The notes beneath the pieces were generated by a model. It was not told where the DNA came from and did no database searches. It saw only the letters and a list, made by a program, of their open reading frames with translations. Source: Gammaproteobacteria bacterium (lineage in GTDB: Bacteria > Pseudomonadota > Gammaproteobacteria > JAPPPA01). From it: a DNA stretch of 64,000 bases. Numbering within the stretch: the first letter of the stretch is position 1; each line of letters opens with the position of its first letter. The stretch is from positions 124,001 through 188,000 of the forward strand of contig JAUHZK010000003.1 of the NCBI GenBank assembly GCA_030425645.1. Direction: 5' to 3'. Shown here in pieces: positions 36,301 through 46,163 of this stretch. The position numbers and the translations under genes were made by a program.

Positions 36301-36781
36301 GAATAACACGCTCGGCCGCTTCTTGGTGTAACGGCCGCGCATCATCGACCGTCGCCGGGTTGCCGCCCAAACGCGACAACACCGGCATCTGCCTGACCAA
36401 ACTGCCGCACAAACCATCAATAGTCTGCACCCGTAAGCGAGACGGGCTAGCCAGCACCCCCCAGCCACAATCGATATCGCGCGCCAAGGCGGCCGAGGCC
36501 AGCTGCCAAGTTTGCAAGGCATGCGCCTGCTCAGGCGCGGGTTCTTGTGCTGCTCGTAACGCCAGCAGAATACGATCACGCATTTCCGCCGCGGCCTTAC
36601 GCGTGAAAGTAATCGCCAGAACTTGCTCGGGCTCATCAACGGTCGCCAACAGGCGCAGAAAACGCTGTGTCAGCAGCTCCGTTTTTCCGGAACCGGCTGG
36701 CGCCTGCACAATAAATGACTCGGCTGGCTCTAGAGCCCGCAAGCGTTCTGCGGCATCCACCACTTTCACTACTTGGGTCAC
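33380..36781 (-). CDS. AddA-like UvrD helicase/nuclease subunit
   Basis: About 1,133 residues from the GTG at 36781, which overlaps the upstream stop (GTGA); an ATG at 36811 is possible. Walker A is [15 protein letters not shown], motif II DEVQDTS, and motif [18 protein letters not shown]-terminal PD-(D/E)XK nuclease has WIVDYKTGG. This is the AddA/RecB-like subunit that with AddB resects double-strand breaks to make 3' ends for RecA. The overlap with the upstream addB-like gene and the coupled macrodomain gene downstream form one operon. Confidence 0.93.
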   Translation of the reverse strand: MTQVVKVVDAAERLRALEPAESFIVQAPAGSGKTELLTQRFLRLLATVDEPEQVLAITFTRKAAAEMRDRILLALRAAQEPAPEQAHALQTWQLASAALARDIDCGWGVLASPSRLRVQTIDGLCGSLVRQMPVLSRLGGNPATVDDARPLHQEAAERVIREALSTSERELHEAGKAVLVHLDGRFSRAIDLLATMLGKRDQWLRHLAAGADSVAPADYFEQVVAAVTEQALTEIAKALAPEQRQAIVNLCTVAAGNLENNVRLPELYAWRNVMADEADGQWNCNAAALPLWLGVAQCLLTNDGGYRSARGLNKNIGFPAGVEGKALKAQHADLVAALEESAPQFAEQLQKLRGLPSGQQLDQELAVLPAMAALLKAAVAELKLLFAERNEVDHAEVTEMALAALGEADSPTDLALALDYKISHVLADEVQDTSHNQFELFRRLTAGWQVGDGRSFFAVGDPMQSIYRFREADVGLFLQAWHQGLGPDLPLTALRLQVNFRSQAGIVDWVNGQFQRAFPELENALLGAIPYAASAAFHPSLTGQAVSLHLRHKQQLQTEAEQMLTVLHEALADEDVRSIAILGRGRSHVAEVVQTLRAEGIAYRAVELEPLASKAVVSDLMQLTRALQTPADRLAWLSVLRAPYCGLSLADLLLLVDGDKDSSVLSLIRQRLASLSTDGQARLNQLLSCLAAEDVRLAAKVERLWFCMGGPALLAADDLEAAQLYFRTLAALEDSGRCLGQLDSVADLERAVASLYAPPANHADCKIDVMTMHKSKGLQFDVVLLPSLHKGTRADDAPLLNLETLTLDSGEHVLLAPVTGRSREERRGSIYQWLQELNADKARYESVRLLYVAATRAKQRLHLFASLAENAKRQIKPPAGALISALWDGLSGRIVLPEADDSIEAPEAVVAAPVLYRKAADATAPVVPRAVVWDAPEIIEARQADSLEFEWASPAAMLIGTVLHGLLQAVAEQGLPVWQQRLAAGEWSRIAVAVRSSLQQQGLSGDILDSAVGRVERGLLNALEDETGQWVLKDHAEAVCEQAFSHVDDGGQLRHSIVDRSFVDDGVRWIVDYKTGGHEGGDVEGFLAAEKERYADQLQRYGDIYAKFETRPIRLALYLPLLKRMVAWDYVAA

Positions 36782-39504
36782 GCTGGCTGCTCCGCAAAAT
36801 CTATACGACACAAAGGCTTGAGGTCGCAGTAGGCACAGCTACTCGCATCCTTTGGCATCACTTCGGCATGGCCTTCAGCAAACTGCTCCGCTAATTCGGT
36901 TAATTCTTCTGTCCATTCAGGCAACAACTGCTGCAGCGGTGGTTGGTACTTACCCGGCTTGGCAGCGGCCTCGTCAAAGTCGCCGAGCTGCAAGCCAGCC
37001 ATGATGGATTCGTCGTTAGTCAGGCCGACGGGCTGCACCGAGCCAGGCGCCAGTTGCGCGAACATAACGGCGGCAACCGCCTGCTTGTTACTGCTAAGCT
37101 GCACCGCATACAAGGGCAGTTGCGGCTGCTCGGGTCGAGGCGGATTCCATGCCGCAACACTGAGGCGACGGCTGGTTTTATAGTCCACCACCACCACACT
37201 GTCATCTTCGAGCTGGTCAATACGGTCGACCTGCATATCTAAACGCAGACGCCCAATCGCGACTTGCAACGATTGCTCAGTTTTCACATTACGAAACGGT
37301 GCTCGCGTTTTCTCTAACTGTAACCACTCCACAATCAATGGCTGCAAAATCGCTTGCTGCAAGGCCTGCAGAGCAGTATTCAGTTTCGCATCCATGGTCG
37401 ACGGCCGCGACTCCGCAGCTTTCGCAATCGCAGCGCGAACGCGCAGACCGAGTTCGGCATCCTCTAATTCGGACAGCACACTATGGTGCTGATGCTCATC
37501 CCAAAACAGCTGCAGGGCCTTATGTAGGCAAATCCCCAACTCCTGCGCATCCATGCCCCACTCTGGCAGCTGTATGGCTTTAGCTCGTAAGCGCCAGTGC
37601 GCGAAGGCACGAAAGGCACAGGCGGCTTGGTCTTCGAATAGTTTGCTGCCGCCAGGCGCGTTTACCGGATGCGTGCCGGGTATCGCAGGTGCCATCGAAT
37701 CATCGACAGACTCCAAATCTAGCGATTGCGCTAAACCCTGCAACCACTGCCCTTGCATATCGGCTAACGGCTCTGCCACTGGCAATTTTGAAACCGCCTG
37801 CGCAGGGCGATAAGGGTTATCGCCATCAGCCGCAAAATAGCTAAAGCACACTTCATTGGCGGTGACAGATAGCTGCTGCACCAACTGCTGCGCCCACTCT
37901 TGTTCGCGCGCCACGCTCGCTCGCGGCATCGCCAATTCGCGCTGCCATTCACGTGGGATATAGGGGTCCGGGCGCACCGGCGTCGGCAGCGTTTCATCAT
38001 TCGCTCCAACTACCCAGAGAGCATCAAAATTTTGCCCAATAGCTTCTAAAGGCCCTAGCACCTGCACGGGAGCATCTGAGCCTTGAGCCTGATAAATCGT
38101 GTTTTCAGCCGCCTGCTGTACCGCGGCAACAATATCGCGACCGTTGAATTTGGCAGTTACCAAGTCCAACTCTGCAACCTTATTCAGGGTGCTACTAAAA
38201 TGTTGTGCGGCCTGCCATGTCTCGCTATCTAGGGCGATGTCGCCCTCTTGGCGTTGCACCCAACCGGCCTCGTTCAAACACTGCGCCAATGGTGCCAGCC
38301 AATCTGCCGCGCGTTCTGGAAACGACTCTTTTAACGTCTGCCAAGCTTCTCGCGCCGCATCCAGCTGTTGCAGCAAACCCATGCACGGCAAATTTCTCTT
38401 GGTGGCCAAATAACGGGCCCGCTCAATGCTGCATTGCGGCTGATCATTTTCCAAAATCAGACGCGCCAACTGTGCACGCGCCTCGTGTTCGGCATGACTG
38501 CCTTGCAACCAAGGGCTTTGCACAATGACCGCAACCTGTTCCACCGGCAAGGCATGATTGAGCCACTGCAGCAGTTGCAAACCTAGCTGCACCACTGGCT
38601 GCTTGGACAACGCCGCACCCAACGAAAAGTTAAACGCTAACCGATCACCAGTCTCAGCCTGCCCCCAGACACGATCCGGATGCAAAGCCCGCATTAGGGC
38701 ATCACGCATCGGGGCCTGCTGCTGTGCAGCGTTCAGCAAAACAATGGCCAGCTGCGCCGAGCTGTTCTGGTCTAACTTATGCCGCGCCCATGTCGCCGCC
38801 TGTTGGAGTTCTTCGCTAGGACTAGCGGCCGCAAACAACGATTGCCGCGCCGCCTGCGTTGGCAGCGCCAGGCTACTTATCTGGCAACCGCGGCTTTCAA
38901 GCGCCGCTAACACCTGCTCTTCAGTCGGTGTCAGATGTTGCAAACCCAACACGTAAACGGTTTCTGGAATCTTGATCTGAGTTTCAGCAATCAAACTTGC
39001 TAACAACGCCGGTAACTCCGCGCTATCTACCCAATGTTCCTGTTGCAAGCGGTTTTCAACACGCTGACGCCAACCTTGGAAGGCGGTCATATCGGCGCTA
39101 CAATAATGTGGCCATTGCCGCTGACGTAGCTGCCATTGTTCCAGTAGCTGCCAAGCACGGTGTCCTGCTCTAGCGGCCGCCGCTTGGTTAACCAACACCG
39201 TGGCCGAATCGGCTTTTACGGCCTGCAACCACAACCTCTCGGCCTGCTCATTGGAAAGCAACAACGCGCCCGCCTGCGGGTGCTGCCAATTTGCCAACAC
39301 GCCAGCCATGGAAAGCTCCCAAAGACTACGCATCCAAGCCCGGAACGCTTGCACATTAGGGGTTTGCCAAACACTTTGCTCAGCCTGCTGCTGTTGCTCC
39401 CAGTCGCCTAATAAGCGTCGGCGCAATCGATTATTGCCGGTTAAAACAACAGCATTAGCGGATTGAGCATGACGCAAGGCGTCTGCGTAGGTTACGACGG
39501 TCAT
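36778..39504 (-). CDS. AddB-like PD-(D/E)XK nuclease/inactivated-helicase subunit
   Basis: 908 residues. The N-terminal part has UvrD-like fold features without a proper Walker A, as in AddB. The C-terminal nuclease has VVVDYKTS, and four cysteines (FEDQAACAFRAF, then CAYCDLKPLC) match the iron-sulphur staple of AddB-type nucleases. Works with the AddA-like protein encoded just downstream. No recBCD genes are visible here, so this is probably the cell's main RecBCD-equivalent. Confidence 0.9.
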   Translation of the reverse strand: MTVVTYADALRHAQSANAVVLTGNNRLRRRLLGDWEQQQQAEQSVWQTPNVQAFRAWMRSLWELSMAGVLANWQHPQAGALLLSNEQAERLWLQAVKADSATVLVNQAAAARAGHRAWQLLEQWQLRQRQWPHYCSADMTAFQGWRQRVENRLQQEHWVDSAELPALLASLIAETQIKIPETVYVLGLQHLTPTEEQVLAALESRGCQISSLALPTQAARQSLFAAASPSEELQQAATWARHKLDQNSSAQLAIVLLNAAQQQAPMRDALMRALHPDRVWGQAETGDRLAFNFSLGAALSKQPVVQLGLQLLQWLNHALPVEQVAVIVQSPWLQGSHAEHEARAQLARLILENDQPQCSIERARYLATKRNLPCMGLLQQLDAAREAWQTLKESFPERAADWLAPLAQCLNEAGWVQRQEGDIALDSETWQAAQHFSSTLNKVAELDLVTAKFNGRDIVAAVQQAAENTIYQAQGSDAPVQVLGPLEAIGQNFDALWVVGANDETLPTPVRPDPYIPREWQRELAMPRASVAREQEWAQQLVQQLSVTANEVCFSYFAADGDNPYRPAQAVSKLPVAEPLADMQGQWLQGLAQSLDLESVDDSMAPAIPGTHPVNAPGGSKLFEDQAACAFRAFAHWRLRAKAIQLPEWGMDAQELGICLHKALQLFWDEHQHHSVLSELEDAELGLRVRAAIAKAAESRPSTMDAKLNTALQALQQAILQPLIVEWLQLEKTRAPFRNVKTEQSLQVAIGRLRLDMQVDRIDQLEDDSVVVVDYKTSRRLSVAAWNPPRPEQPQLPLYAVQLSSNKQAVAAVMFAQLAPGSVQPVGLTNDESIMAGLQLGDFDEAAAKPGKYQPPLQQLLPEWTEELTELAEQFAEGHAEVMPKDASSCAYCDLKPLCRIDFAEQPA

Positions 39505-39543
39505 AGGGCCTATTATCGGAAGCAGCTAGCTCAGATACTGAGC

Positions 39544-39864
39544 CTACCAGCTTGTGTAACGAGCCGTGAGCAACAAACCAAGCGCGCCAAACAAAACCAG
39601 CAGCCACCCTATTATGCGTTCACGTTCACCAAACCATTGCCAGGGGAAGGCGTCGATGGCTTTGTGACCAATCCAAGGAAACAACAAGCCATAGATAAGC
39701 CCGGCAAAAAAGTTAATGTGGATCATGGTTAACAACACAAACCACGCAATAGCGGCGCGGTAAATGAAGACCTCCACCCGGCCCGCCTGCTTCTCGGGGC
39801 AGGCAATGCGCACCATGCTGAGACCAATAATAAGAATGCCGGCAGAAACAAAATAACTAATCAT
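39544..39864 (-). CDS. Small integral membrane protein, unknown function
   Basis: 106 residues with about four hydrophobic segments: the N-terminus, AIAWFVLLTMIHINFFAGL, GLLFPWIG and WLLVLFGALGLLLTARY. No motif tells its role. It sits between addB-like (minus strand) and a divergent thioesterase gene. Confidence 0.7.
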   Translation of the reverse strand: MISYFVSAGILIIGLSMVRIACPEKQAGRVEVFIYRAAIAWFVLLTMIHINFFAGLIYGLLFPWIGHKAIDAFPWQWFGERERIIGWLLVLFGALGLLLTARYTSW

Positions 39865-39902
39865 GGCGCTATGATGCCATTGCTAGAAAATGAAACGAAG
39901 TT

Positions 39903-40301
39903 ATGTCGATAGCAAAATTAGAAGCCATTAAAGCTCATCCTTACCACGCTTACCTTGGGCTACAGGAGTTCCACTCAGATAACGGCCAAGGCAGCCTACA
40001 GTTACAAGTTGCTGAGCAACATATTAACCCCGCGGGCGCACTACACGGCGGCATCATTTATTCGGTGCTCGACGTGGCTTCCTACCTAGCACTGCTGAGC
40101 CAATTGCCCGCAACACATGAAGCCGTGACACACGATATACATGTTTCCGTAATGCGCGCGGCCAAGCTGGGCGACCGCCTTGAGTTCACTGCCGAAATCG
40201 AAAAACTCGGCAAAAGCCTCGCCTTCATCCAAGCCAAAGCCTCGTCTAACGGCAAACTAATTGCCACTGCACGAGTCACCAAAAGCCTTATTTCGCTATG
40301 A
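39903..40301 (+). CDS. PaaI-type hotdog thioesterase
   Basis: 132 residues. PAGALHGGIIYSVLDVASYLA is the HGG-containing hotdog segment of the PaaI family, in which an aspartate or glutamate hydrolyses acyl-CoA or aryl-CoA thioesters. Overlaps the HIT gene by 4 nt (ATGA), so the three genes 39903-41192 are one operon. Confidence 0.88.
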   Translation: MSIAKLEAIKAHPYHAYLGLQEFHSDNGQGSLQLQVAEQHINPAGALHGGIIYSVLDVASYLALLSQLPATHEAVTHDIHVSVMRAAKLGDRLEFTAEIEKLGKSLAFIQAKASSNGKLIATARVTKSLISL

Positions 40302-40750
40302 GCATTTTTGACAAAATTATCAGCGGCAAGCTGCCTGCCAGTTTTATTTGGCAAGACGACATCTGCGTCGCCTTTATGGATATCAGCCCCACCTCGCCCG
40401 GCCATGCCTTAGTGGTACCGAGACAAAGCGTAGTCACGCTGGCAGAACTAGATAAGCCAACGCGTAACCATTTATGGGACATCGCCAACCGCATTGCCGT
40501 TGCCCAACAACAAGCCTTGGGCAGCAAGGCCCAGCATTTCTGGGTGAATGATGGCCGCGCTGCAGGGCAATCGGTGCCGCATGTGCATATTCACGTGATG
40601 CCACGTTATGGCCGCGACCAGTTCAAAACCTTGTCGCGGGTGACTTGGCATTTACTCACCTTGCCGATTCCTAAAGCGCCTTCAGCTAAGCAGCGGGCAC
40701 GGCTAGAGCAGCAAGCCCAGGCAATTGCCGCGGCGATGCAAGATGAATGA
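40298..40750 (+). CDS. HIT-family nucleotide hydrolase/transferase
   Basis: 150 residues. The histidine triad is VPHVHIHVMPRY; N-terminal DISPTSPGHALVVP is typical of the family. HIT enzymes hydrolyse adenosine phosphoramidates or dinucleoside polyphosphates. Second gene of the PaaI-HIT-YqaA operon. Confidence 0.92.
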   Translation: MSIFDKIISGKLPASFIWQDDICVAFMDISPTSPGHALVVPRQSVVTLAELDKPTRNHLWDIANRIAVAQQQALGSKAQHFWVNDGRAAGQSVPHVHIHVMPRYGRDQFKTLSRVTWHLLTLPIPKAPSAKQRARLEQQAQAIAAAMQDE

Positions 40751-41192
40751 CTTTCTGTCTCTCGGCGGCCTGTTTCTATCCGCCGTAGGTTCCGCAACCT
40801 TATTACCGGGCACCAGCGAGGCGGTCCTCGCAGGGCTCATTTACCAAGGGTTAATTCCTATTAGCTTACTCTGGCTAGTCGCCAGTGTTGGCAATAGCGC
40901 CGGCTGCTTAATCAACTGGTGGGTGGGTAGCCAATTAGACCGCTTTAAAGACCGCCGTTGGTTCCCAGCCAATGAAAAACAGCTCAAACAAGCTGAGCGC
41001 TGGTTTGAAAAATACGGTCGTTTTAGCTTATTGATGGCTTGGGTGCCGGTGGTGGGCGACGCCCTTACCGTAGTCGCCGGGCTGTTCAGAATGAACCTGG
41101 TGGCGTTTTTTATACTAGTGTTTATCGGCAAAGCGATGCGCTATGCCGTATTTATTTGGCTAACGATTAAAGCACTGCAGGCGGCTGCCTAG
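40743..41192 (+). CDS. YqaA/DedA-like membrane protein
   Basis: 149 residues from the ATG at 40743, which overlaps the HIT stop by 8 nt. About four hydrophobic helices, with the SNARE-associated (DedA-like) segment LPGTSEAVLAGLIYQG and VPVVGDALTVVAGLFRMNL. Integral inner-membrane protein of the YqaA group; DedA-like proteins act in lipid transport and membrane integrity. Confidence 0.85.
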   Translation: MNDFLSLGGLFLSAVGSATLLPGTSEAVLAGLIYQGLIPISLLWLVASVGNSAGCLINWWVGSQLDRFKDRRWFPANEKQLKQAERWFEKYGRFSLLMAWVPVVGDALTVVAGLFRMNLVAFFILVFIGKAMRYAVFIWLTIKALQAAA

Positions 41193-41213
41193 ACAGCCGC
41201 CGCAATCGTCAAT

Positions 41214-41864
41214 TTAAGCCGCGTCTGGCTGGGTTTCTGGCGCTGCCGCTTGGAAAGCTGCCAGCGTCATGCAGGTGCGGTAAATGCGACGAATATTCGG
41301 GAATTGCGTCATATCCGTACCCGCGCCCATCGCTCGGTGTACCGAAGCCACCAATACAATATCGGCGATGGTTGGGTGGTCACCATGACAGTAAGAACCA
41401 GTGCCTTCAGTCTCAGTCAGGGCGCGCTCTAAGGCGATATAACCTTCAGTAGCCCAGTGGTGGAACCACTCGGTGCGCTGATCCATATCGGCATCAAGGT
41501 GATCACGCAAGTAATGGAATACCCGGTAGCAATTCAGGGGATGTACATCGCTGGCGATAATTTGGCAAAGCTTACGCACGCGCGCACGGCCAGCAATATC
41601 TTCACGAGGCGGCAGCAACGGACGCTCTGGATACTTTTCTTCTAGGTACTCAATAATCGCCAACGACTGGGTCAGCATAATATCGGCCTTGGTATCCAAT
41701 AACGCCGGCACCATGCCCTGTGGGTTCTTCTTCAAGTACTCCGGCGCATGCAGGGCATCATCATCCATTTTTAAGCAAATGGACTGGTACTGAATATTTT
41801 TGTAGTTCAGAGCAATACGAACGCGGTGCGTCGCTGAGCTGTGCGAATAGGTATAAAGTTTCAT
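41214..41864 (-). CDS. maiA: Maleylacetoacetate isomerase-like glutathione S-transferase
   Basis: 216 residues, the usual GST length. An N-terminal thioredoxin fold has SSATHRVRIALNYKNI, the signature of zeta-class GST/maleylacetoacetate isomerase, with a helical C-terminal domain containing the zeta-class RARVRKLCQIIASDVHPLNCYRV... region. It would isomerise maleylacetoacetate in tyrosine or homogentisate breakdown. No other pathway gene is adjacent, so a general GST role remains possible. Confidence 0.8.
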   Translation of the reverse strand: MKLYTYSHSSATHRVRIALNYKNIQYQSICLKMDDDALHAPEYLKKNPQGMVPALLDTKADIMLTQSLAIIEYLEEKYPERPLLPPREDIAGRARVRKLCQIIASDVHPLNCYRVFHYLRDHLDADMDQRTEWFHHWATEGYIALERALTETEGTGSYCHGDHPTIADIVLVASVHRAMGAGTDMTQFPNIRRIYRTCMTLAAFQAAAPETQPDAA

Positions 41865-41956
41865 CTGTTATTTACCATTGTTATCAATGGCTGCTGTACG
41901 GAAGCTGGCTATTCTGCCATAGCCTTCCGCAGCTGGTGACAAATCTACTGGCAACG

Positions 41957-43702
41957 CTAGTCGTAACGTCCCTGCAGCACCCATTGTTTGAGTTCGCGCC
42001 GTAGCACTTTACCAACGGTCGAAGTTGGCAACTCATTCACAATTTCCACCCGCACGGGCACTTTGTAGTTGGTCATTAACTGTCGGCACCAAGCCACCAC
42101 CGCATCAGTTTCCAAATCCGGAGTACGCGCTACCACAAAGGCCCAAACAGCCTCGCCAGTGTCGTCATCAGGTACGCCAATCACGCCAACATCAACCACA
42201 TCTTGATGCTTGGTGATGGCGTCTTCGACTTCATTGGGAAAGACATTAAAGCCACTCACCAAAATCACATCTTTTAAGCGATCAACAATACGCAGACGCC
42301 CCTGCTCGTCCATCACTGCAACGTCGCCGGTGCGTAACCAGCCGTCTGTCAGCACTTGCTGGGTGCCGTCCGGTTGCTGCCAGTAACCGCGCATAACCTG
42401 CGGACCTTTTACCAGCAGCTCACCCTGCTCACCTAATGGCACGCTTTTACCTTGCTCATCAACGATGTCGACTTCGGTATCCGGCACCGGAAAACCAACA
42501 AAACCACGTTTGGCATACATGCCGGGAGGATTCACCGCCACCACCGGGCTGGTTTCCGTTAAGCCATAACCCTGCAACAGCTCAACACCCACCACCTTCA
42601 TCCAAGTGCGTGCAACCGTGTCATGCAAAGCTGCACCGCCGGCGATCGCCACCTGCATATCTGCCGGCGGGTTTTGAATAAACCAGTCTTGCTCAAGCAG
42701 TTTTACGAATAAGGTGTTAACACCACCCATGGCGTCAAATTCAAACTGTTCGAAGGCACTGCGCAGGTTGCTAATAGGTCGAGGGCTAGGCACCAATACG
42801 TTATTCGCACCCAAGCTCAAACCACCCACGCAAAGCATGAAAGAAAAGCTGTGATAAAGCGGCAAAGCGTGCAAGAAACAGCGCAAATCGGCGTCTGGCA
42901 TTGCATCCAACATAGCCAAGGCCTGACGCACATTGGTCAACAAATTTCGATGCGTGAGTTCGGCGCCTTTACTCACACCGGTGGTGCCACCTGTGTATTG
43001 CAAACAAGCTAGGTCATCCCCGGTCAGGGCCTCACGGAACGGTTTTTTACGCGCCGTTTTAGCACCTCTCGCCAAGGCTGAAACCAGCGTCCAAACCTCA
43101 AATCCTTTGGGCTTAGCATTACCGGAAAATACTTGCATCGCCGTAACTAGGGCGCGCCGCCGCGACGGCATTAGGTCACCAACGCCAACACTCACCGTAG
43201 CCTTAACGTCGGTACCGCTAATGCCCTGCTGCGCTTTAAACAAAAATCGCTCAAAGGCCACTAGCAACCTTGCACCACTATCAACCAACTGATGTTGCAG
43301 CTCTCTTGCGGTGTACAAGGGGTTAACGTTAACCAATACGCAACCGGCTTTTAAAACACCCCACATAACCACTGGATAAGCCAAGGTATTCGGCAGCATC
43401 ACGGCGACTCGGTCGCCTTTCTCTAGCTTTAGGCTGTGCTTTAAATACGCCGCAAAGTGATCCGACATTTGTTGCAGCTGAGCGTAATGCAAGCTACTGG
43501 TGACTCCGCCCGGCAAACACAAGGTAACGGCGGGGTCATAACGGTGCTGCTCAGCCGCTAGCTCTAAATAGCTCGCTAGGTCTTCTGCTTCTGGCTCACC
43601 AAGGGTCGTCGCCACGCCCGGCGGATAACTGTCACGCCATAATTTGGGCGAGTAAATAGCATTGCGCTGGGCCGTTTTTTTGCCCGCAATCGCTTTTTTC
43701 AT
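41957..43702 (-). CDS. fadD: Long-chain fatty acid-CoA ligase
   Basis: 581 residues. The AMP-binding loop is YTGGTTGVSKGAELTHRN. The domain-swivel motif is GWLRTGDVAVMDEQGRLRIVDR, followed by LKDVILVSGFNVFPNEVED, the fatty-acyl-CoA synthetase signature. ATP-dependent activation of fatty acids for beta-oxidation or lipid synthesis, at the inner membrane. A separate transcription unit, divergent from the hydrolase at 43850. The FadE-like gene at 59845 is the next step. Confidence 0.93.
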   Translation of the reverse strand: MKKAIAGKKTAQRNAIYSPKLWRDSYPPGVATTLGEPEAEDLASYLELAAEQHRYDPAVTLCLPGGVTSSLHYAQLQQMSDHFAAYLKHSLKLEKGDRVAVMLPNTLAYPVVMWGVLKAGCVLVNVNPLYTARELQHQLVDSGARLLVAFERFLFKAQQGISGTDVKATVSVGVGDLMPSRRRALVTAMQVFSGNAKPKGFEVWTLVSALARGAKTARKKPFREALTGDDLACLQYTGGTTGVSKGAELTHRNLLTNVRQALAMLDAMPDADLRCFLHALPLYHSFSFMLCVGGLSLGANNVLVPSPRPISNLRSAFEQFEFDAMGGVNTLFVKLLEQDWFIQNPPADMQVAIAGGAALHDTVARTWMKVVGVELLQGYGLTETSPVVAVNPPGMYAKRGFVGFPVPDTEVDIVDEQGKSVPLGEQGELLVKGPQVMRGYWQQPDGTQQVLTDGWLRTGDVAVMDEQGRLRIVDRLKDVILVSGFNVFPNEVEDAITKHQDVVDVGVIGVPDDDTGEAVWAFVVARTPDLETDAVVAWCRQLMTNYKVPVRVEIVNELPTSTVGKVLRRELKQWVLQGRYD

Positions 43703-43849
43703 AAATGTGATCTCTTGAGTACCCCAGCGAAGATCGGCAAGTCGCCGTCTCGGTCTGGCTAAAGGTAGCTGCTTTGATATGCTGGCGCAATCGTACCGAA
43801 CGAAAGCTAAAAAGAATAGGCTAAATAGCCAGATTACAAAGGCCAGTTA

Positions 43850-44725
43850 ATGTCAGTTTATCGCGACCGTCAGCACCATCACCAGCATCAAATTGAAGCG
43901 CGCGGCTTATCGCTGAGTGTGAATACCTATGGCCAGCCAGATCGGCCGCCATTAGTACTAATTCACGGCTGGATGGATTGCGCAGATTCCTGGCAGTTTG
44001 TACTAGAAGAGCTGCAACAAGACTGGTATGTAATCGCGCCTGATCAACGCGGTTTTGGCCGCAGCGAATGGCAGGACGGCGGTTATTGGTTTCCAGACTA
44101 TTTGGCTGATCTTGAAGTCATACTCGATCAGCTAGTAGGCGACCAGCCGGTTAACCTAGTGGGTCACAGTCTAGGCGGCAACGTTGCCAGCCTCTATGCC
44201 GGTGTACGCCCTGATCGCGTCCGTAGGCTGGTTAGCGTAGAAGGCTTTGGTCTGCCCTTTATCGAGGCAGATGACGCGCCGGCGCGTTACGGAAAATGGC
44301 TCGACCAGCTGAAAAAACCGCCCACTCTGAGAGATTATGACGACTTTGACGCGCTCGCCGCGCGGCTTAAACGTAATAACCCCTTTCTAAGCGCAGATCG
44401 TGCGACCCGCTTGGCGCAGGCTTGGGGTCAAGAAATCAACGGTCGCGTAATTATTCGCGGCGATAGCGCCCACAAACTCACCTACCCCGTGCTCTACCGG
44501 CTGGAAGAAGCTAAAGCCTGCTGGCGCAACGTAACTGCACCCACGCTCTGGATTGCTGGCAAACAATCACTGTGGGCCAAAATGTTTAAATCCGACGACT
44601 TTAGTGAGCGCAAAGACTGCTTCCAACAATTTGACGAAGCTTGGATTGACCAAGCTGGGCATATGATTCACCACGATCAGCCGGCCGAATTGGCGGCTTT
44701 AATTGAGAGTCATTGCCGTGCTTAA
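43850..44725 (+). CDS. Alpha/beta hydrolase
   Basis: 291 residues. Oxyanion-hole strand LIHGWMDCADSW, nucleophile elbow GHSLGGN and a C-terminal histidine in DQAGHMIHH make the catalytic triad visible. Esterase, lipase or peptidase; substrate unknown. Overlaps the CpdA-like gene by 8 nt. Confidence 0.88.
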   Translation: MSVYRDRQHHHQHQIEARGLSLSVNTYGQPDRPPLVLIHGWMDCADSWQFVLEELQQDWYVIAPDQRGFGRSEWQDGGYWFPDYLADLEVILDQLVGDQPVNLVGHSLGGNVASLYAGVRPDRVRRLVSVEGFGLPFIEADDAPARYGKWLDQLKKPPTLRDYDDFDALAARLKRNNPFLSADRATRLAQAWGQEINGRVIIRGDSAHKLTYPVLYRLEEAKACWRNVTAPTLWIAGKQSLWAKMFKSDDFSERKDCFQQFDEAWIDQAGHMIHHDQPAELAALIESHCRA

Positions 44726-45437
44726 ACTAGCGCAACTCAGTGACCTCCATCTGCTGACCAACCCGAGCGAAGATCGCTGGGGCTTAAACCCACAGGCCTT
44801 GTTTGATCAGGTACTGGCGCTAGCAATAAGCCAGCAGCCAGATGCCTTATTGCTGACCGGCGACCTCGCGCATGAAGAAGACCTAGCCACCTACCAACGT
44901 CTTCAACAGCAACTTGAGGGTTACGGCCTACCAATACTGGCCATTCCGGGCAATCACGATAACGCTGATTTGATTGAGCAGACCTTTGGTGAGCCACTAC
45001 TAGATTTTGATGAGCTCACCGTGATCGGCCTTAATAGCCATATCCGGGGCAGCGATAGCGGCTTTTTAGGAGACCAAGAACTAGGCCGCGCGGAAGCCTT
45101 AATTAAAGCCAGCGACAAGCCGGTGCTGCTTGCACTACATCATCACCCGCTAGAAGTTGGTAGTGCCTGGATTGATGAACTTAGCTTGGTTGATGCTGAC
45201 GCGTTTAATGACTTAGTCAAACAACAGGCCAACAAAATTACCGCGGTGATCTGCGGCCATGTGCATCAAGTCTTTGAGAGCGACATTAGCGGCATACCGT
45301 TTTACAGCTGCCCTTCGACTAACCGCCAATTCAAACCCGGTGCCAAAGACTTTACTACCGATGACCTAATGCCTGGCTGCCGACTTTTTACCTTTGACCA
45401 AGGCCAGTTGCACAGTCAGGTATTGCGTATTCAGTAA
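44718..45437 (+). CDS. cpdA: CpdA-like 3',5'-cyclic nucleotide phosphodiesterase
   Basis: About 239 residues from the GTG at 44718. The metallophosphoesterase motifs are in order: SDLHLL, LTGDLAHEED, PGNHDN, HHHP and CGHVHQ. CpdA hydrolyses cAMP and lowers CRP activity. Coupled to the upstream alpha/beta hydrolase, with no cyclase near by. Could act on another cyclic nucleotide. Confidence 0.85.
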   Translation: MLKLAQLSDLHLLTNPSEDRWGLNPQALFDQVLALAISQQPDALLLTGDLAHEEDLATYQRLQQQLEGYGLPILAIPGNHDNADLIEQTFGEPLLDFDELTVIGLNSHIRGSDSGFLGDQELGRAEALIKASDKPVLLALHHHPLEVGSAWIDELSLVDADAFNDLVKQQANKITAVICGHVHQVFESDISGIPFYSCPSTNRQFKPGAKDFTTDDLMPGCRLFTFDQGQLHSQVLRIQ

Positions 45438-45441
45438 CGCG

Positions 45442-46161
45442 CTAACGGCCGCCTTCAAGCGCAAAATACTGATAAATCGCGACCAGCTCGGCACGACTAA
45501 AACTCACGATTACTAGGTCCTGATCTGGCTCTACGACCTCAACCGAAGCTCGCATCAACCCTGCATGGGTATCAACCACTTTGGCGGCCTGTGTTTTGTG
45601 CCAAATAACCTTGCCTAGAAATGAGCTACTGCCGTCGGCATTGCGTTCATCTGCATGTTGAGGAATCAGTAATTGGTAAGTTTTCTGGCTATCGCCCCGC
45701 CTTACCGCAACGCCTTCAGCAAAACGGCCAATTAAACTAGCTTGCACAATGCCCCAAACCCCTTGGCTATCGGCCCTTGTTACCGGATGCGTGTAGTACA
45801 ACGCATCCGCTTTCGGGCTAATACCGTAACGCTGTAGCACTTGCGCCACACTCTGGCCAGTACCAGACCAAGCCATCACGCTATCGTTAGTCAGCAGCAG
45901 TGGTTTTTCAGCACCGCCATCTTTACTCAGCTCTTGAATATAACCATCCGCTTCGGCGGCCAGTTCTTGCGCCTGCGCCTCGTCTGTTACCACCGTGCTG
46001 TAGTCAGGCGCCGCTGGCGGTGGCATATCCACAAATGCCGCATCATTGCTAGTGTTCTCTGCGCCAATCGGTGCGTCCGTTCCACCCCACCGCTCAGGCA
46101 AATAGACTAAGCCCGCAATAATGGCAGACACCAAAATAACGGCAGAAATCACATAACGCAT
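45442..46161 (-). CDS. Membrane-anchored/periplasmic protein of unknown function
   Basis: 239 residues. One N-terminal hydrophobic helix (VISAVILVSAIIAGLVYL) anchors it or is a signal anchor, followed by an acidic low-complexity linker and a C-terminal ~150-residue domain with strands around VIWHKTQAAKVVDTHAGLM. I do not recognise the domain. It lies 2 nt after mpl and is probably its operon partner, suggesting a cell-envelope role. Confidence 0.75.
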   Translation of the reverse strand: MRYVISAVILVSAIIAGLVYLPERWGGTDAPIGAENTSNDAAFVDMPPPAAPDYSTVVTDEAQAQELAAEADGYIQELSKDGGAEKPLLLTNDSVMAWSGTGQSVAQVLQRYGISPKADALYYTHPVTRADSQGVWGIVQASLIGRFAEGVAVRRGDSQKTYQLLIPQHADERNADGSSSFLGKVIWHKTQAAKVVDTHAGLMRASVEVVEPDQDLVIVSFSRAELVAIYQYFALEGGR

Positions 46162-46163
46162 AC

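Noticed and set aside
36195-36821. A 208-codon plus-strand frame and other long plus-strand frames within 33650-39470
   Set aside because: They are antisense to the well-supported addA/addB-like genes. GC-rich third positions produce long shadow frames here.
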